From assembly GCA_903813345.2 (NCBI GenBank), contig CAIIXF020000003.1, forward strand, positions 23,143,248 to 23,203,247: a stretch of DNA of 60,000 nt, read 5' to 3'. A model generated the notes under the pieces. It made no database searches and was not told the origin of the DNA. It was given only the letters and a program-made list of their open reading frames with translations. Positions 1-25,004 of this stretch are shown here, piece by piece (position 1 is the stretch's first letter; each line of letters opens with the position of its first letter). The stretch comes from Owenia fusiformis (lineage: Eukaryota; Annelida; Polychaeta; Sabellida; Oweniidae). The translations under genes were made by a program, and so were the position numbers.

Positions 1-455
1 GAAATATCAACTCTAAAGTCAGTTTTGAACTTCTGAGAACATGTAGATAATTTTGAAAAAATTGGTCAATTTGAAGCAAGATAGAAAAGACCTTTTGACC
101 TTAAAATGTCATTGGAGGTCAAATCTTTTTTGACCTTGGGAATGTCATTGAAGGTCAAATCTTTAGTCAGATTTGAGCTGTTGAGAACTTGTACATGGTT
201 TTGAAAAAGGTCAATTTGAAGCAAGTTGAAAAATGACCTTTTGTGACCTTTAGAAGGTCATGGAAGGTCAGATCTATGATCTAAAGTCAGATTTGAACTT
301 CTGATAACTTGTAGATGACTTTGAAAAAAGGTCAATTGGAAACAAGTTGAAAAAAGACCTTTTTAAACCTTGAAAAAGGTCTTTGAAGGTCAAATCTTAA
401 ATAAAAAGTCAGATTTGAACTTCTGAAATTATGTAGAAGATTTTGAAAAAATTGA
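1..455. repeat. Minisatellite array, ~120-bp unit
   Basis: Imperfect tandem units of roughly 120 bp. Each has a segment like AGTCAGATTTGAACTTCTGA, then GTAGATGATTTTGAAAAA, then GGTCAATTTGAAGCAAGTTG and several GACCTT/AAGGTCA motifs. About 3.5 units are visible and the array is cut by the window edge. The same unit recurs at 47110-47500, where it sits inside an element with inverted ends. The palindrome at 462 begins directly after this array, probably as an insertion into it. Confidence 0.85.
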
Positions 456-461
456 AGTGTC

Positions 462-1321
462 ATATTCACCCTATGCAGACAGAGCCTGTGGGAAATATTG
501 GGTGCGGCGCAAATGAGCGGAGGGTGCGGAGCTAACGGTCATTTTTGAATTTAAAATTGGGATATTTCTGAAACTAATCCGTTTTGGGACTTCAAATATA
601 ATAAGATATGTGTATTTGACACCAAATACCAATAAAATTGTGAAAATAGTAGTGCAATTCATTTAATAGCGACGCAGTATGCCTTAAACATTTCCCAGAC
701 CTATATATTTTGAGACTATCCTTTTAATACTGCGTCCCCAGCATTCATAAAAAATGGTGTTCAAGATACACTACCCATGCAAATTATTTTTGCATCTTGG
801 AAGCCAGGCAGTATCTGTGTGATTTTATAAAAATTCGGAAATGTTCTTCAGATATGAGCCCCCTCTAAATATTGGGTGCGGAGCTACGTTTATGGAGCTG
901 CTCCGCACCCAATATTTAGAGGGGGCTCATATCTGAAAAACATTCCGAATTTTTATAAAATCACACGTATACTGCCTGGCTTCCAAGATGCAAAAATAAT
1001 TTGTATAGATAGTGTACCTTGAACACCATTTTTTATGAATGCTTGGGACTCAGTATTAAAAGGATAATTTCAAAATATATAGGTCTGGGAAAGGTTTAAG
1101 GCACACTGCGTCGCTATAGAATGAATTGCGCTACTATTTTCACAATTGTATTGATATTTGGTGTCAAATACACATATCTTGGTATATTTGAAGTCCCAAA
1201 ACGGCTTAGTTTCAGAAATATCCCAAATTTAAATTCAAAAATGACCGTTAGCTCCGCACCCTCCGCTCATTTGCTCCGCACCCAATATTTCCCACAGGCT
1301 CTGTCTGCATAGGGTGATATT
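462..1321. mobile_element. 860-bp near-perfect palindrome (foldback MITE)
   Basis: The left arm starts ATATTCACCCTATGCAGACA and the right arm ends with its complement, TGTCTGCATAGGGTGATAT. The arms are about 400 bp each and meet at a short loop near 885-897. Around the centre TTGGGTGCGGAGC faces GCTCCGCACCCAA. The reverse-strand ORF at 471-662 and the forward ORF at 1121-1312 translate almost identically because they are the same sequence in opposite arms, so neither is treated as a gene. Another copy of the terminal motif, ATATCACCCCATGCAGACAG, occurs near 15924. No transposase is visible. Confidence 0.85.
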
Positions 1322-3534
1322 ATAGCTTTAGATTGATTCTGTTATTTTGCATTTAGGTAATGTTTTATTGTTTTTTCATAACTCTCATTTCAAAATATTT
1401 AATATGTCAATAAACGTTAATGTGTATAGCTGATGGATACGTATATCAGAAATAAGTGAATCACTTCAAGTTGCCCATTTAATCTTATGGCATGTGGAAT
1501 GTAACCATTTGATTCATTCTGTAATTTTGCAGTATTCAGTTTCAGAATTAAAGAAAACGTTAGAAAATGAATATGACGTTGGATTATTTTTTCTTTATGG
1601 AATGTAAAATTAAAGATCAACAAATGTAATCTGAACTTAACCCAAGCCATACTATATCTAGTAACTCATTCATAACATTACTACTACAGCAGTTACGGTC
1701 ACTGGTTTCTTTGCCTATTTACTGAAACCATGAACTGTGAAAATTATGTGATCTATGGAGTGACAATGATCCGCCCATAACAGCGGGAGGTCAGGCCTGG
1801 TATGGTATCACACTCTGGTGGTTTTACCTTATCCTCTAGACTGTATAGTTAAATATGTTCTGCCATCGAAATAAAGCCTTCAATTTTACCAATCAAAACA
1901 TGGCACAGAACAACGGATACTGTATTTAGGATCTATCCTTTCTCTGTGAAATTCAGATTCCAGTGTCATTGATGATATGGAAGACGGTATAATGTGGCGA
2001 CTCATGGCCACATTTGATCGAAATTGGGATTTCATATAATACACCATCACAAGAGCTTAATACATACACAGAATTAATGACGATAAGGTCCCATGAAATG
2101 AGAACCAAGTGATTAAAGAGTTTAAGTGACGGTTATGTCCGCCATTTGTGACAATGGTACCTGACTTTACCATTGCTAGGCTATTCCGCTTTGTAATTTT
2201 GAGGGCTGAATGCAGTTTAAATTAGGATATCACTGGTTGGTTTGGTTAACTTCTCAGTCGGAAAAATTGTGGTCTGACCATCACATGACTCATCCAGTGA
2301 ACCTTTAGCAAAGGTACAGTTGACCTTGCTATAAAATATTCATAAATTCAGTCCTGACTCAATACTAAAGTACAAAGAACTGTTTGCAATCAATTTTCTC
2401 AGCCTTAAAGTCTATAATAAGAATGCATACACAGTCAAACCTTAATATCCATCGTCCAAACACCTCTATAATCTGAACGCCTCTCAATGTGAACACCTTT
2501 TCCCAGTCCTAATTTTGTTATCTTCCACTGACTAACATGTTTATAAAACATAGAAATATGAACACCTTCTAATCTGAACATTTTCGGCCATTTCCAGAGG
2601 CATTAGACAGGTTTTACTATACTGTAGACTATATGCATTGTTATAAGCAGATCAAACTTGACATGATACCCTACTGAGGCAAGTAAAAAAATGAAAGTGA
2701 AACTGAAGAATCTGTTTCTTTCCTTGTAGCATATTTACAGTAAAATTTTAAATGTTTGGGACTACTTTGAATTTAAAAAATAAGCAATCAAATGACTATA
2801 TTGCAACAGTACATGAAATAATGGAAACATATGTACAAGTCCTATCTTTTGTATATTTCAGATAGTTATGTATAATGTGCAGCAAAGCTGTGGCCTTTTG
2901 TAATTTGGGGAGTTTTAGCCATGTTAATTTTTTGGAAAATAACATGGCAGAGAAGTGTCAAAATATAAGACGCCACAGATATGATAGCTAGACTACAAAA
3001 CTAACTAAAATATACAAAAGTTAGGACATGTATAAATGTTTCTATTTTTACATAGTCTGTTTCTATATGGAATTTTTAGATTCAAAGTACATGTAGTTCA
3101 AAACATTTAAAATTTTACTGTTGCATGTACGAAGAATCAGTTTAAAATGAGGCAACATAATTTATAACCCAATGATAAAGTAGTGATAATAGCTTTTAAG
3201 ACTCCATTTCAGGGTCGCTACATTCCTAGGATCTGCCTAAGTGAGACATAAAACATTTAGAGTTTCATGTGTTCTAAATAGAATGCACTGGATGGTGGAA
3301 TGGCATGGTTCAATGGCACAAATGATCAGATAAATGGGTTACTGTTGGTATGCCTTAATGTGTCTTTATATTGACTGCTGATTCAATCCTTTAAAAATCA
3401 ATACATGAATATGTACAATCACATGTAAGAGAAAATATATGACTTCCACAAGATAATGATGAACTTCTCTGGCTGACTTGTTTGATGAACCAAACATTTA
3501 ATTGGAGTGCAACCCTTGAAACAAGGCATGAATA

Positions 3535-3645
3535 TACAAAATGTCACCACCTGCTATTTGTTACATTTGCTACAGACACTGACCACTGAATGCTGAATAC
3601 CAACCACTGTACAAACTATAACAGATATTCGTTCAGATATACATA
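3535..3645 (+). mobile_element. Solo copy of ATGTCACCACC-ended element
   Basis: Contains AAAATGTCACCACCTGCTAT, followed by TTGTTACA and the CAGACACTGACCACTGAATG stretch. Related copies are at 9764-9872 and, inverted, at 23078-23195. The left inverted end is clear; the right end is decayed here. Confidence 0.55.
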
Positions 3646-4563
3646 TACCTCTAATTGGGATATTCCAAGTACACATCTATGAGAATCATATTTATGAATA
3701 ACATTAATTAAGGAGTATGAGGTCATAGAGGTATTTCAGTAGATGCAAGATCATATAAACAATGGTTAATCCTAATGGTTATCATTAGACTTGCTTCATC
3801 AACATCTTAACTATCATATTTCCATATCCTGTGTTTTATAAAGATTATATAACATATGCGCCTACATGCATTGATTAATTAAGTATGAACGCAACCAGCT
3901 AAACCCGCCATGATGGACATCCTACTGTAGCTATTATGTCCAAGCTGAAACTATTAGTTAGTTGTTGTGTATGTCACTGTACATTTACAAACAGACCATG
4001 CTTAGGGACAAGTGAACAAAAGCCCACCGCTGCCACCATTTGTAATAAATCTATGTGTTGCAGTGACAATCAGATTAAGAGGAGTCCTGGTGCCAAACAT
4101 TGTTGTTTGAATGCAGTCTTGCACTCCATATCAGATTGAGCCCCTCTATTCACATACAACAGGCTTAAACAATTGACTTTTCAAATTACTTCTTTAGTCC
4201 TCTCCAAAATATATTTTGTGCCTTTAAATGTATACTACCTTTACCTTACATTTTCAATTGCTTCTATTTTTGCTTTTCCATAATATTGAAAAGTCATTAT
4301 CAACAAAATAAATGATTGGTGATATTGGCCTCAAAACAATAGGCAGTTTGGTCAAAACAACACACAAATCAAATATAAGCATTAATACCAGATACAATCA
4401 CACACAAACACACGCTGGGCAGGAATCCAAGCATTCAAAGATCCCGTCAAAACACTTCACTTTACAGTAGAGCAGGTTCATTCCAGTACAGTGAAACCTT
4501 ATTGTGATAAGCAAACACAGATGGAACATTGGAACAAAGAAAAATAGAAATTATAAGTGTATA

Positions 4564-5185
4564 CAGGGTGTCCAAAAATTCAGAATCCCCCTTCTCTGAT
4601 ATATACCATGTAAAATCCCATACTTTGACAAAAATCTTAACTGACTACTGATCCTCTTAAAATTCATGTACATGGAAAGTATATTATTATTCTAATGTCA
4701 TTAGGCTTTAAAAATCTGTCATTTTTTATCATATTAAAAGCCCTGTGTAACATTTGAAAATATATAGCATTCAGATATTACTTTTTATGACTTGAAAAGT
4801 CATTGTAGACATTTTTGAAAATAATGACTTTGACTTATTATGTATAGTTGGATTCAATGAGAGCCAAAATCTTAATTTTTTCTCTGAACTACTTTTTGCG
4901 TTTATGAGTTCATTTCTTGATTATTTTTCAAAAAAATTTTTAAATTCTTTTGAACAGAAAATAGGCAAGGATGTATGATATGCATTGGTGTAATTTATTA
5001 CATAACAATTTGAAATGAATTCATAATTTTTTGGACAAAAGGTCGTCAAATTAAATTGAAAAGTTTCACATACCACATTTTGATAAAATTGGGTGTGACT
5101 ATAATGTAAGCCAAAGTGGTTTAAACTTTAATGGGGTCTTTAAGGACTATCTCTACTGATTTGGCATGTTTTATGGGACACCCTG
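4564..5185. mobile_element. Tc1/mariner-like non-autonomous element
   Basis: The left end TA-CAGGGTGTCCAAAAATTC and the right end TTTTATGGGACACCCTG-TA form imperfect inverted repeats flanked by TA dinucleotides, the target site typical of Tc1/mariner elements. The 622-bp interior has no long ORF. The same TIR motif (CAGGGTGTCC) bounds the element at 22169-22663. Confidence 0.7.
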
Positions 5186-6212
5186 TATGAATCTGTTTGA
5201 TCACACATAGAGAGTACTTAGAGACCAACAGCAACAGGCATACAATCACTTCATGTCCATTTTAGCTTTTCGATAGAGACAAGTTAAACGATCCCTTAAT
5301 ACACATGCTAAATAAGTCTAAATGAAAATCTTGTCAGTGAGAGCATCCACTGCATTTCTGTTTCTTTCACTCCTTACTGATTCCACTCATTTCCAATCAT
5401 TTCCACTATGAAGCATAACCGCTATGAGATTTTATCAACAATAACTTGGCATAGGGTTTCACTGTATAAAACGTCCTCGTCTCCACTCTATACAATATTG
5501 ATTACTCTTGTATGCAGAACATCATAAACATTGTGATGTAATATTTACTAAAGTAACAACAACTTAGCAACACAAGCAAAGAATCAATCGCTTGCTCCGA
5601 TATATAGACTGAAATAATTGAATATATCATGAAAGAAATAGGTACGTATAGACCCTTGTGTTGCCATGTGTTGTCAAAATTTTAAAAAAGCATTTTTCTA
5701 CTCACTATTTTGCGCAATCAATCAGTTGGTATTCATTTGACCTTTCAAAACACGATACAACTCCTTGGTCTTTCCATAGGATTTCAGTGTGTTCATAAAA
5801 TTCCTGAAAAATTACAGATTATGAATATATTATACAGTTTATATATAAGCATGAATCTTTTTCAAATTTTTTTCTCATTTGGTTGTTCAAGCGACATGGT
5901 AACAGTCTCCTGGCTTATTATTTCACAGTGACATATTTTATCATGTTATTGGGTCAAACATGCATGTATGGAATGTGTAATATATCCTACAGAGAAGTGA
6001 GATTCATTGATCTTTTTATCATTCATAACATTGAGCTATCAGGCTATTTTGTGTTTTCGTAATATCTCATAACAATGGTTTAATATTGATTTTTCAAACT
6101 GAATAAAAAATCATAACAAAAATTATTCATCATATTGGCAAAATACTTTACATATAAAATACTTTCACTTTCACATTAAAATAAATTTGATTGAGGATAT
6201 GGCCCTACTTAC

Positions 6213-18497
<12,285 letters not shown>

Positions 18498-20860
18498 TTT
18501 ACCTGGGATTAGTCCTGATTAGTTCACTAACTTTCTCCTATTATCAGAGTAGTTTTAATAGCTAGATTCAAGCTGTAGTTGCAGATTTATATTCAAATTA
18601 TGTAAATCCGATCCAGTTGTATTCGAAATGCATGATTTTCTTGAACGTTGTATCCAAACCAGCATTTCCTTTATAGGTAGATTTGGGCTGGGGTGCAGAG
18701 CGATACAAGTCTTAAGTTTGTGTTAATGAGTGGAGGTTTCTACAACGGGGGTATGGATTAGCTATGATGGCAAAGGAGATATAGAACAATTTTCCGTTAT
18801 GTTCTTAGCAACGATTGTGTATATAAAGGACTCAATCGATTTTTTGTTGTCTCACCCAACAAATTCATCGACAGATAAACTTTCGACCAACACCTGTGGA
18901 AATCTATTTGGCTCCCAAGATGTAAGATGTAATGAGTGGATATGGTGATTGGACTTGAAATAATAATCTGCCATAATATTTGCTAAACGCCATCTTTGTG
19001 TTTCAGAATTGTCCTTTGAATCAATGGTTTTTGCAAAGTGTTTAGTCTTGTACTATCTGCGTTTCAGTTTAGTTGATGTCCGATACTGTTGATTGGACCC
19101 TGTTCAAGGTTTTAATTTATTTAAATAGATTTTTTGACTGTCGATAAAAAGTTCTGCGAGATCTCAGGAACGCGCACTGAATCGCGAAATAAAATAATTC
19201 AATACAATATAATACAATACAATATGTACACTACAGTACTGCATAGCACAGTATAGCACAATACAATACAATAAAATATGTACAATGCAGAACAGCACAG
19301 CATAACACAATACCATAAATACAATACAATACAATACAATACAATACAATACAATACAATAAATACAATATGAAGGGAGAGTCACATCTTACACAAAACA
19401 CAATCAAGCAAATAAAGCTTGTTCACAAAACATCAGGTGTAGGGCTACTTTCAGATTTTTCAGTTGAATGGGGATAGAGATACCACATAAATCAAAACAG
19501 CACAGCTTACATAACCAACTTGTGCAAACCCGAAGCCAGCAATGCAATTCGACAAAAAGAAATGGAATAAAATGCAACATAATCTCAAAATGATTACAAC
19601 AGCATTTAAAAGGAGAAATACCTGAGCACGATGCATCCGATAACATGTTATTAGCCTCACATTTGCTGGCGAATTCACTTTATATTTTGTATTTCTTGAT
19701 AAACGCCACCCCCCCCCCCCTTCATGACCAACATTTTTATCACAATCATTGTTCGATACATAGAAGTTATTTAGTGGGAGGTTTTTGATACACGGTACTA
19801 TAGTATATCTTAGCTGAGGGAATATTGTAACCGAGGGATATACCCTGTATATCAAAAACGAGCATTTGATAACTGATTTATCCTATACTTACATGTAGTA
19901 GATTATGAGGATTAAGTAAGCATTGAATGTTATGAAACCCTCGTGTTATAATTACAAATGATAATTGCAATCAAAACCGGCATGAAAATTTTATCTCAAT
20001 TTTAAAGTTCTTAACATTAATTGTTTTTTAAAACACATGATCAGCAGCTTTTAACATGTAACAGTATCTGAGTATATGAAAGCAACATCTCTCCAATAGA
20101 GCCAATTTTCTCCAGGGCCCATCCAAGGGGCAGGCCCCAGGCCTCAGGCCCCTGCCCCCTCTCCCAGATCCGCTAGTGATATATCACCCGCTCACCTCAC
20201 TATCAATTATATCCTGACAATTTACCCATAATACTACTAAGTTTGGGATAAAAGTACATATTATCATAAGTTCAGGTGTCTTGGTCACCGTGCGTGTTTT
20301 AAAATAGTTTGCAGTTTCATAGTCACATATTATTTTTTGAGAGAAAATAATAAGATCAACTAAAAAATAATGTAACTATACTATAAAAAATATATGGCAA
20401 AAATAACATTTGACATTGGAAGTATAATTTGAGTAAATAGCCAACTTGAGATAGTGAAAATGATAAGAGTAATCAATATCAATGATCTAGGTCAAAGCCA
20501 TCATTTATCATTCATCTTACCCCATTAATGTGTGTTTTGCCTTTTTCTTATTTTTGACATTTAATTAGTGATAGCAAGTTTGCCTTATCAAAGTCACAAA
20601 TTTTAGAAAAGCAAACCGAACCCACATTACATTCATTAATCATGGAGTCTATGGCCTAGTGTAAAATATAGGATGGGTTTTCTTTACTATGAATACAATC
20701 ATGATTTGATGGAAGGTCAGTGGTCGAGTGACCCAGCAAATTCAGCTGACACGAGACCTTTCCGTGTCCCGTGTTCAGTACTTTAACCCACGATTCGTCA
20801 CATTGATTTAATAATCCGTGTAGTCCACGGGGAATCCCGATGGGAAAAAGGAAATCCCCT
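18498..20860. other. Intergenic region between G-alpha-s and NUDT19
   Basis: The two genes are divergently oriented, with ~2.5 kb between exon 1A and the NUDT19 start. The region holds the AATAC-type microsatellite (19198-19375), a poly-C run near 19709 and a GC-rich self-complementary patch at 20116-20160 (GGGCAGGCCCCAGGCCTCAG, then GCCCCTGCCCC). No conserved coding sequence was recognised. Short ORFs at 18730-18948 and 20656-20874 have no family resemblance. Confidence 0.6.
19198..19375. repeat. AATAC/ACAAT microsatellite
   Basis: Pentanucleotide repeats (ATACAATACAATACAATA), interspersed with CACAGCACAGCATAACACA-like variants. They create an apparent minus-strand ORF rich in the IVLYC peptide, which is rejected as a gene. 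Confidence 0.92.
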
Positions 20861-20870
20861 AAATAATTGA

Positions 20871-20877
20871 CCAATCA
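20871..20877 (+). promoter_or_regulatory. CCAAT box upstream of NUDT19
   Basis: CCAATCA lies about 130 bp upstream of the preferred NUDT19 start codon at 21003, a typical place for an NF-Y site in a TATA-less promoter. This is by motif and position only. Confidence 0.35.
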
Positions 20878-21002
20878 AAACATTTGTTTCACTTTCTTCA
20901 AAATGGTGGGTGAAATTTAGTCAATGTTTTCACTCAATTTTTATTCAGTGTTAGTTGTTTAACATCATATTGTTACACTTCAGTTTTGAGGTTAATAAAA
21001 CT

Positions 21003-24000
21003 ATGAATAAATTGGCAAAACATTGGAGGGACGCGGCAACAGTGATTCTGGCCGCAAGGGCGCCTGCTGTACAGAAAACAAGTCATGGACCTTGGACTCA
21101 GAATTATGACTTCAGACTTCTGATGTTGAAAAGAAGTAGTAAAAGCAAATTTATGCCAAGCGCTTATGTCTTTCCTGGTGGTATGGCATCCGAGGCTGAT
21201 TTTTCTAATGAATGGTGTGATGTTTTTAACACTGATTTACAAAAACTTGGAAGAGATTTGGAGCCTCTTAGTGGTCCGCGTCCACCTATGTTCACAACCC
21301 AATCGGAAGACCAACCTTCTGGATCAATTGTCCCTAATGAGCTTGCCTTTCGCTTATGTGCTATTAGAGAAACATTTGAGGAATCTGGTGTCCTATTAGC
21401 AAAGTCAAAGAACCATACTGCTCCTAAAAAGGATGGTTCAGTAATCGATGGTTCGCATTCAAATGAGCTCACTATATGGCGTAAAAAGGTTGATGCAGAT
21501 GCTTCGAACTTTATACTGATGTGTAAAGAACTACAGATAGTTCCTGATGTTTGGGCCATGATGGAATGGAGCAACTGGTTAACTCCAACAGCAGCTAAAA
21601 AGCTAGGCCTAAATGCAGGTATAATGTACCTATTATTGAAAGTGACTGACAGAATATAGTATACTGGTGTAACAAACTGAACCAATTTTTGGGAAGTTTT
21701 TATACAGGTTTCTATGAGAATGTTTATCGACAACACCCCTGTAAAAGTATCTCTCCTTTAGAGACCAGTTTTGTAGAGTAAAACAAATCACATAGAGATG
21801 ATTAGGGATTGTGTCTAATTATCAACAGTTATGGAAAAACAAAGTTAATTTTGTTGTAGTTTGAACACCCCCCCACCCCTCCCCTTATCTAACAAAAGTT
21901 AAAAATGTTGATTTGTCTTTCACTTGAATATTAAATTAGAATAAACACTTCACAACCAAAAACCATCATTTACCCCCTACCCCCTAACAAAACTAACTTC
22001 GTTATTCTACAACTGTTGATAATTGGACAATTCAAAAATTTGTCATACCTCATCATCTCAAAAAACATCTCATTTAATATTTGGCATTAAGATATTTCTT
22101 TAAGGAGGCACGGTAATTAAATGATGATCAGATAAATGAAAAGTAAAACATCAGCTATAAAGAATATACAGGGTGTCCATAAGTTTCTAGAATCACAATC
22201 CAAAATCTATGTAAAATGTAGAGAATTTAGAAGGTTACGAGGAGACATGATTGAGATGTACAAGATCATGAACAATTTCTACGACATCAACCCCAAGACT
22301 ATCTTTCCCCAATTGAACAATATAACAAGACAACCAGCAAGAGGACATACAATGTACCTAAAATGACAACACTGTAGACTTAACACGAGGCAGCATTTCT
22401 TTTCCAACAGAGTCATATCACCCTGGAACAAACTGCCTGAATATGTTATCCAAGCAAAAAGTGTTGACCAGTTCAAGAACAGGTTGGATGACCATTGGTA
22501 CAGCCACCCACTGAAATTAGACTGGGAGCATAAGCCTTAACTGAATATATGCCAAAAATTGACTTGATGTATATACGAAATACACACACCCATACAGGCA
22601 AAAGGCTACATAAGCCTACAAGCCGGTGTTTTTCTTATCTTATCTTAATTTATGGACACCCTGTATTCTATTTTTGGAGAAAGCATGAATAAAATCAATA
22701 AAATTAACATTGCCTCACCCAATCACCTCAAAAGCATTGTATTTTTGTTATTGCTTGCATAAAAGGGTCTCTTTGCTTTATTGTAGGTAGAAGGTATGAG
22801 ACTGCATTCTTCTTATGTTGTGTAGATCACCTGCCAATCACCACTCATGATGAGAAAGAAACTGTCAAGTTTGGTGTATGTAGACAATATTTTGCTGTAT
22901 TAACCATTTTAAATATTTAGTAAAGATTTAAGTTTTGGTAAAAAATAAAAGTGTCTCATTGTTTAGCTAAAATCTCGTTTTTCACTCGTTAGCCTTTACA
23001 CAGCCATTTTGATTTGATGGAAAGTTTGTTTACTCATAAGTAGATCTCCTGTTTATATTTTATGCAAATAATGCAAGTGGTGACATATTGTTATTGTCTC
23101 CAACTTTTTTGTGGGCATTGTTCAGCAGTTGATCTTTGGTGATTGGTGTCTGTTACTCTTTGTAACAAATGGCAGGTTGTGACATTTTGTATGTTAATTC
23201 CTTGTTTATATTTGTGGAACACTATAATTCCAGTGGCTGACACCTGATGAAGTGTATGAAGATTTCAAAAATGAGAAACTGTGGATTGCACCTCCCCAGG
23301 TGTATGAACTAGCCAGAATTGCTAACTTCAGCAAGTATGATGACCTATTGAAGTTCAGTAAGGAGCGGGCTACAGAAGGATGTGAACAAATTATGCCTGT
23401 TATTTCCATGTGTACAGATGGGAGGTTGTCTTTATACCCAGGTAGGTTTTCACGAAGGAGGAATTGTTCTTCAAAAGGCTTAAATCTCTTTTATATAATC
23501 TCATATGTTTTTCAAGTTGAGTAATTTGACTATACAGGATCGGTCAAAACAAATTAGAACACTGATTTACAATGAAAATTCATCTTGCCATATTTTTTAT
23601 CACACTTTTTCAATTTGATGTAATATATTGTCATTTTGTGAGCTGCGGGGAGTGCAAGAGGGCAAAGCATAAAAATTATCATCAAAACTCACCAAATATG
23701 ACTTAAATGATAATATGGGTTACAACTTGTAACTAATATAATAGTGGACATGAAAATGAAAATAAAAGTATAATCTACCTCATGTACCTACACGGGGTAG
23801 ATGTCTAAACGTTAGTCTGAATTTATCTAAATGTAAAAAATGTTTGTTTCTGTTACTCTTAAACAAAACATGTAAAGTATGTATATTTGTAATATTGCAA
23901 GATGTCCATTCAACATGAAATTTTATAGCTACTAGAGCAGAGTAGTGCCAAGATCTGATAAGGTTTTGGGCATGCTGGGTAAATTACTTGGTGGCCATTT

Positions 24001-24326
24001 TGCTCTTCAAAGTGCAATCTTCTTCACTGTATGTCTTGTTTAATTTTACCTAGGTATTCTATGCAGGGCGAGCTAAAGTATGATTGATCATTTCAGGAGA
24101 TGACCTCTACCCCAGTAATCCAGACTACATAGGGGATCGTGACCCACCTCTGATAATAGACTCGACAATCGAGGAATCTAGGGGGCAGGCTAAGAACTTA
24201 AACCGCATGGAATTCCTTGGACTTAATCAGGTATCCATAAGCCATAACATTGTTCCTTCATGTGGTCATATAGCCCCTGCCAAGACAGATACTACAGAAG
24301 ATGTGGTGCCTCATGCCAGTTTGTAA
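21003..24326 (+). CDS. NUDT19: Nudix hydrolase 19-like CoA diphosphatase
   Basis: NUDT19 family enzymes hydrolyse coenzyme A and acyl-CoAs to 4'-phosphopantetheine (acyl-) and 3',5'-ADP, usually in peroxisomes. Exons: 21003-21618, 22787-22875, 23234-23441 and 24097-24326, all with GT/AG ends and consistent phases, giving 380 residues (vertebrate NUDT19 is about 375). The Nudix core starts at residue ~8 (WRDAATVILAARA); FPGG is at 57-60 and the catalytic RETFEESG at ~122-129. The ~60-residue insertion between these two halves of the Nudix box is a known peculiarity of this family. Later signatures are NWLTP (191-195), YETAFFLCC and LWIAPPQVYELARIANF. The in-frame ATG at 20955 could add 16 residues, but family alignment favours 21003. 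The C-terminus ASL is a weak, non-canonical type 1 peroxisomal signal. Confidence 0.95.
22169..22663. mobile_element. TA-flanked MITE interrupted by LINE fragment
   Basis: CAGGGTGTCCATAAG at the left and TTATGGACACCCTG at the right are inverted repeats with TA on both outer sides. They are the same TIR type as the element at 4564-5185. A LINE 3' fragment fills most of the interior. It lies in NUDT19 intron 1. Confidence 0.75.
22195..22648 (+). pseudogene. LINE reverse transcriptase 3'-end fragment
   Basis: The frame reads RRLRGDMIEMYKIMNNFYDI, ...FPQLNN, ...RGHTMYLK, then after an in-frame stop continues RLNTRQHFFSNRVISPWNKL and PEYVIQAKSVDQFKNRLDDH. This is the conserved C-terminal tail of a CR1/L2-like LINE polyprotein. 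It is followed by a 3' UTR ending in TTTCTTATCTTATCTTA, typical of such elements. It is 5'-truncated and interrupted by a stop, so dead. It is inserted in the MITE at 22169-22663. Confidence 0.8.
23078..23195 (-). mobile_element. Inverted copy of ATGTCACCACC element
   Basis: Begins AAGTGGTGACATATTG and ends TGGCAGGTTGTGACATTTTG. On the reverse strand it reads AAAATGTCACAACCTGCCA to ATGTCACCACTT. It matches the short copy at 9764-9872 in opposite orientation and lies in NUDT19 intron 2. Confidence 0.65.
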
Positions 24327-24331
24327 ATAAA
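24326..24331 (+). terminator. NUDT19 polyadenylation signal overlapping the stop
   Basis: AATAAA begins at the last base of the TAA stop codon (24324-24326). It is followed within 10-40 bp by a strongly GT-rich stretch (TGTGGTGTGTCATGTGATGT), the expected downstream element. If used, the 3' UTR is only ~15-30 nt. Confidence 0.6.
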
Positions 24332-25004
24332 CATGTGGTGTGTCATGTGATGTGGGAGTTTGTGTGTTCAATATCAGTTGTGTAAGAAAAGACTGCTTGT
24401 TATGTACAGCTGGTGATAGGGATGCTCAGGTAGTAGCTAGGGTAATTGACTCAACAAGAACAAAAAAATTCAAAACTTAAAAATGGTAAAAGGTTGCACA
24501 TTAGGTTTTAAACTTATGCTCTGAGGTTTAAAATATATTCATAGAAAAATTGTACAATCAACATATTTTTTATCATTCCATACAGTGTCATTCCTAAGAA
24601 GTTCAAGTACAATAGTTCTGACTTGATTCAGGACAGGACTGATTTTTAAGGTTATCTGTCACAACAAAAATTCTGCATTTTTACATCTTAAATGTTCAAT
24701 AACTTCTATGTTATCATATTTCTTTGCTTTCAGAAAATAAAAGTACAATTGTAACAAAAACATTGGCACTAGGTTTGAAAAGATTAGCTTCCAACATTTA
24801 CACTCTATCGTTTCTATTTTCCTTAGGTTGTGTTCAGTGATGTATCATAAATGTCACACTTGATATGTTGTGTTGGACATGAACTATGAAGGCAATATAT
24901 TCGACAGCTTCATGAATGAATTAGGTAGCTATATATCAATAACAAGAGCTTTCAAATTTTGTTAATAACTCAGGCATGCTCTTTATGCAATACCTGTGGT
25001 ATAT

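Larger units (their letters stand above)
1330..6212 (-). other. Intron 4 of the G-alpha-s gene (window-edge side)
   Basis: No exon of the G-alpha-s gene was found between exon 4 (ending 6213) and the left edge, so this is read as intron and exon 5 onward lies outside the window. Apart from the elements listed separately (3535-3640, 4564-5185) it holds only AT-rich sequence and short unsupported ORFs. Confidence 0.55.

Noticed and set aside
471-1312. Two nearly identical 63-codon ORFs on opposite strands
   Set aside because: They are the two arms of one palindrome; identity reflects the inverted repeat, not conserved genes.
3936-4139. 67-codon Cys-containing plus-strand ORF
   Set aside because: The cysteine content drew attention, but there is no convincing signal peptide, splice partner or repeat of the Cys pattern, and it lies in a long intron.
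18730-18948. 72-codon plus-strand ORF near the G-alpha-s exon 1A promoter
   Set aside because: No recognisable motif and no splice or start evidence; probably chance.
19164-19385. Minus-strand ORF rich in IVLYC
   Set aside because: Translation of the AATAC-type microsatellite.
21164-21736. 190-codon minus-strand ORF
   Set aside because: Antisense shadow of NUDT19 exon 1, whose forward translation has clear family motifs.
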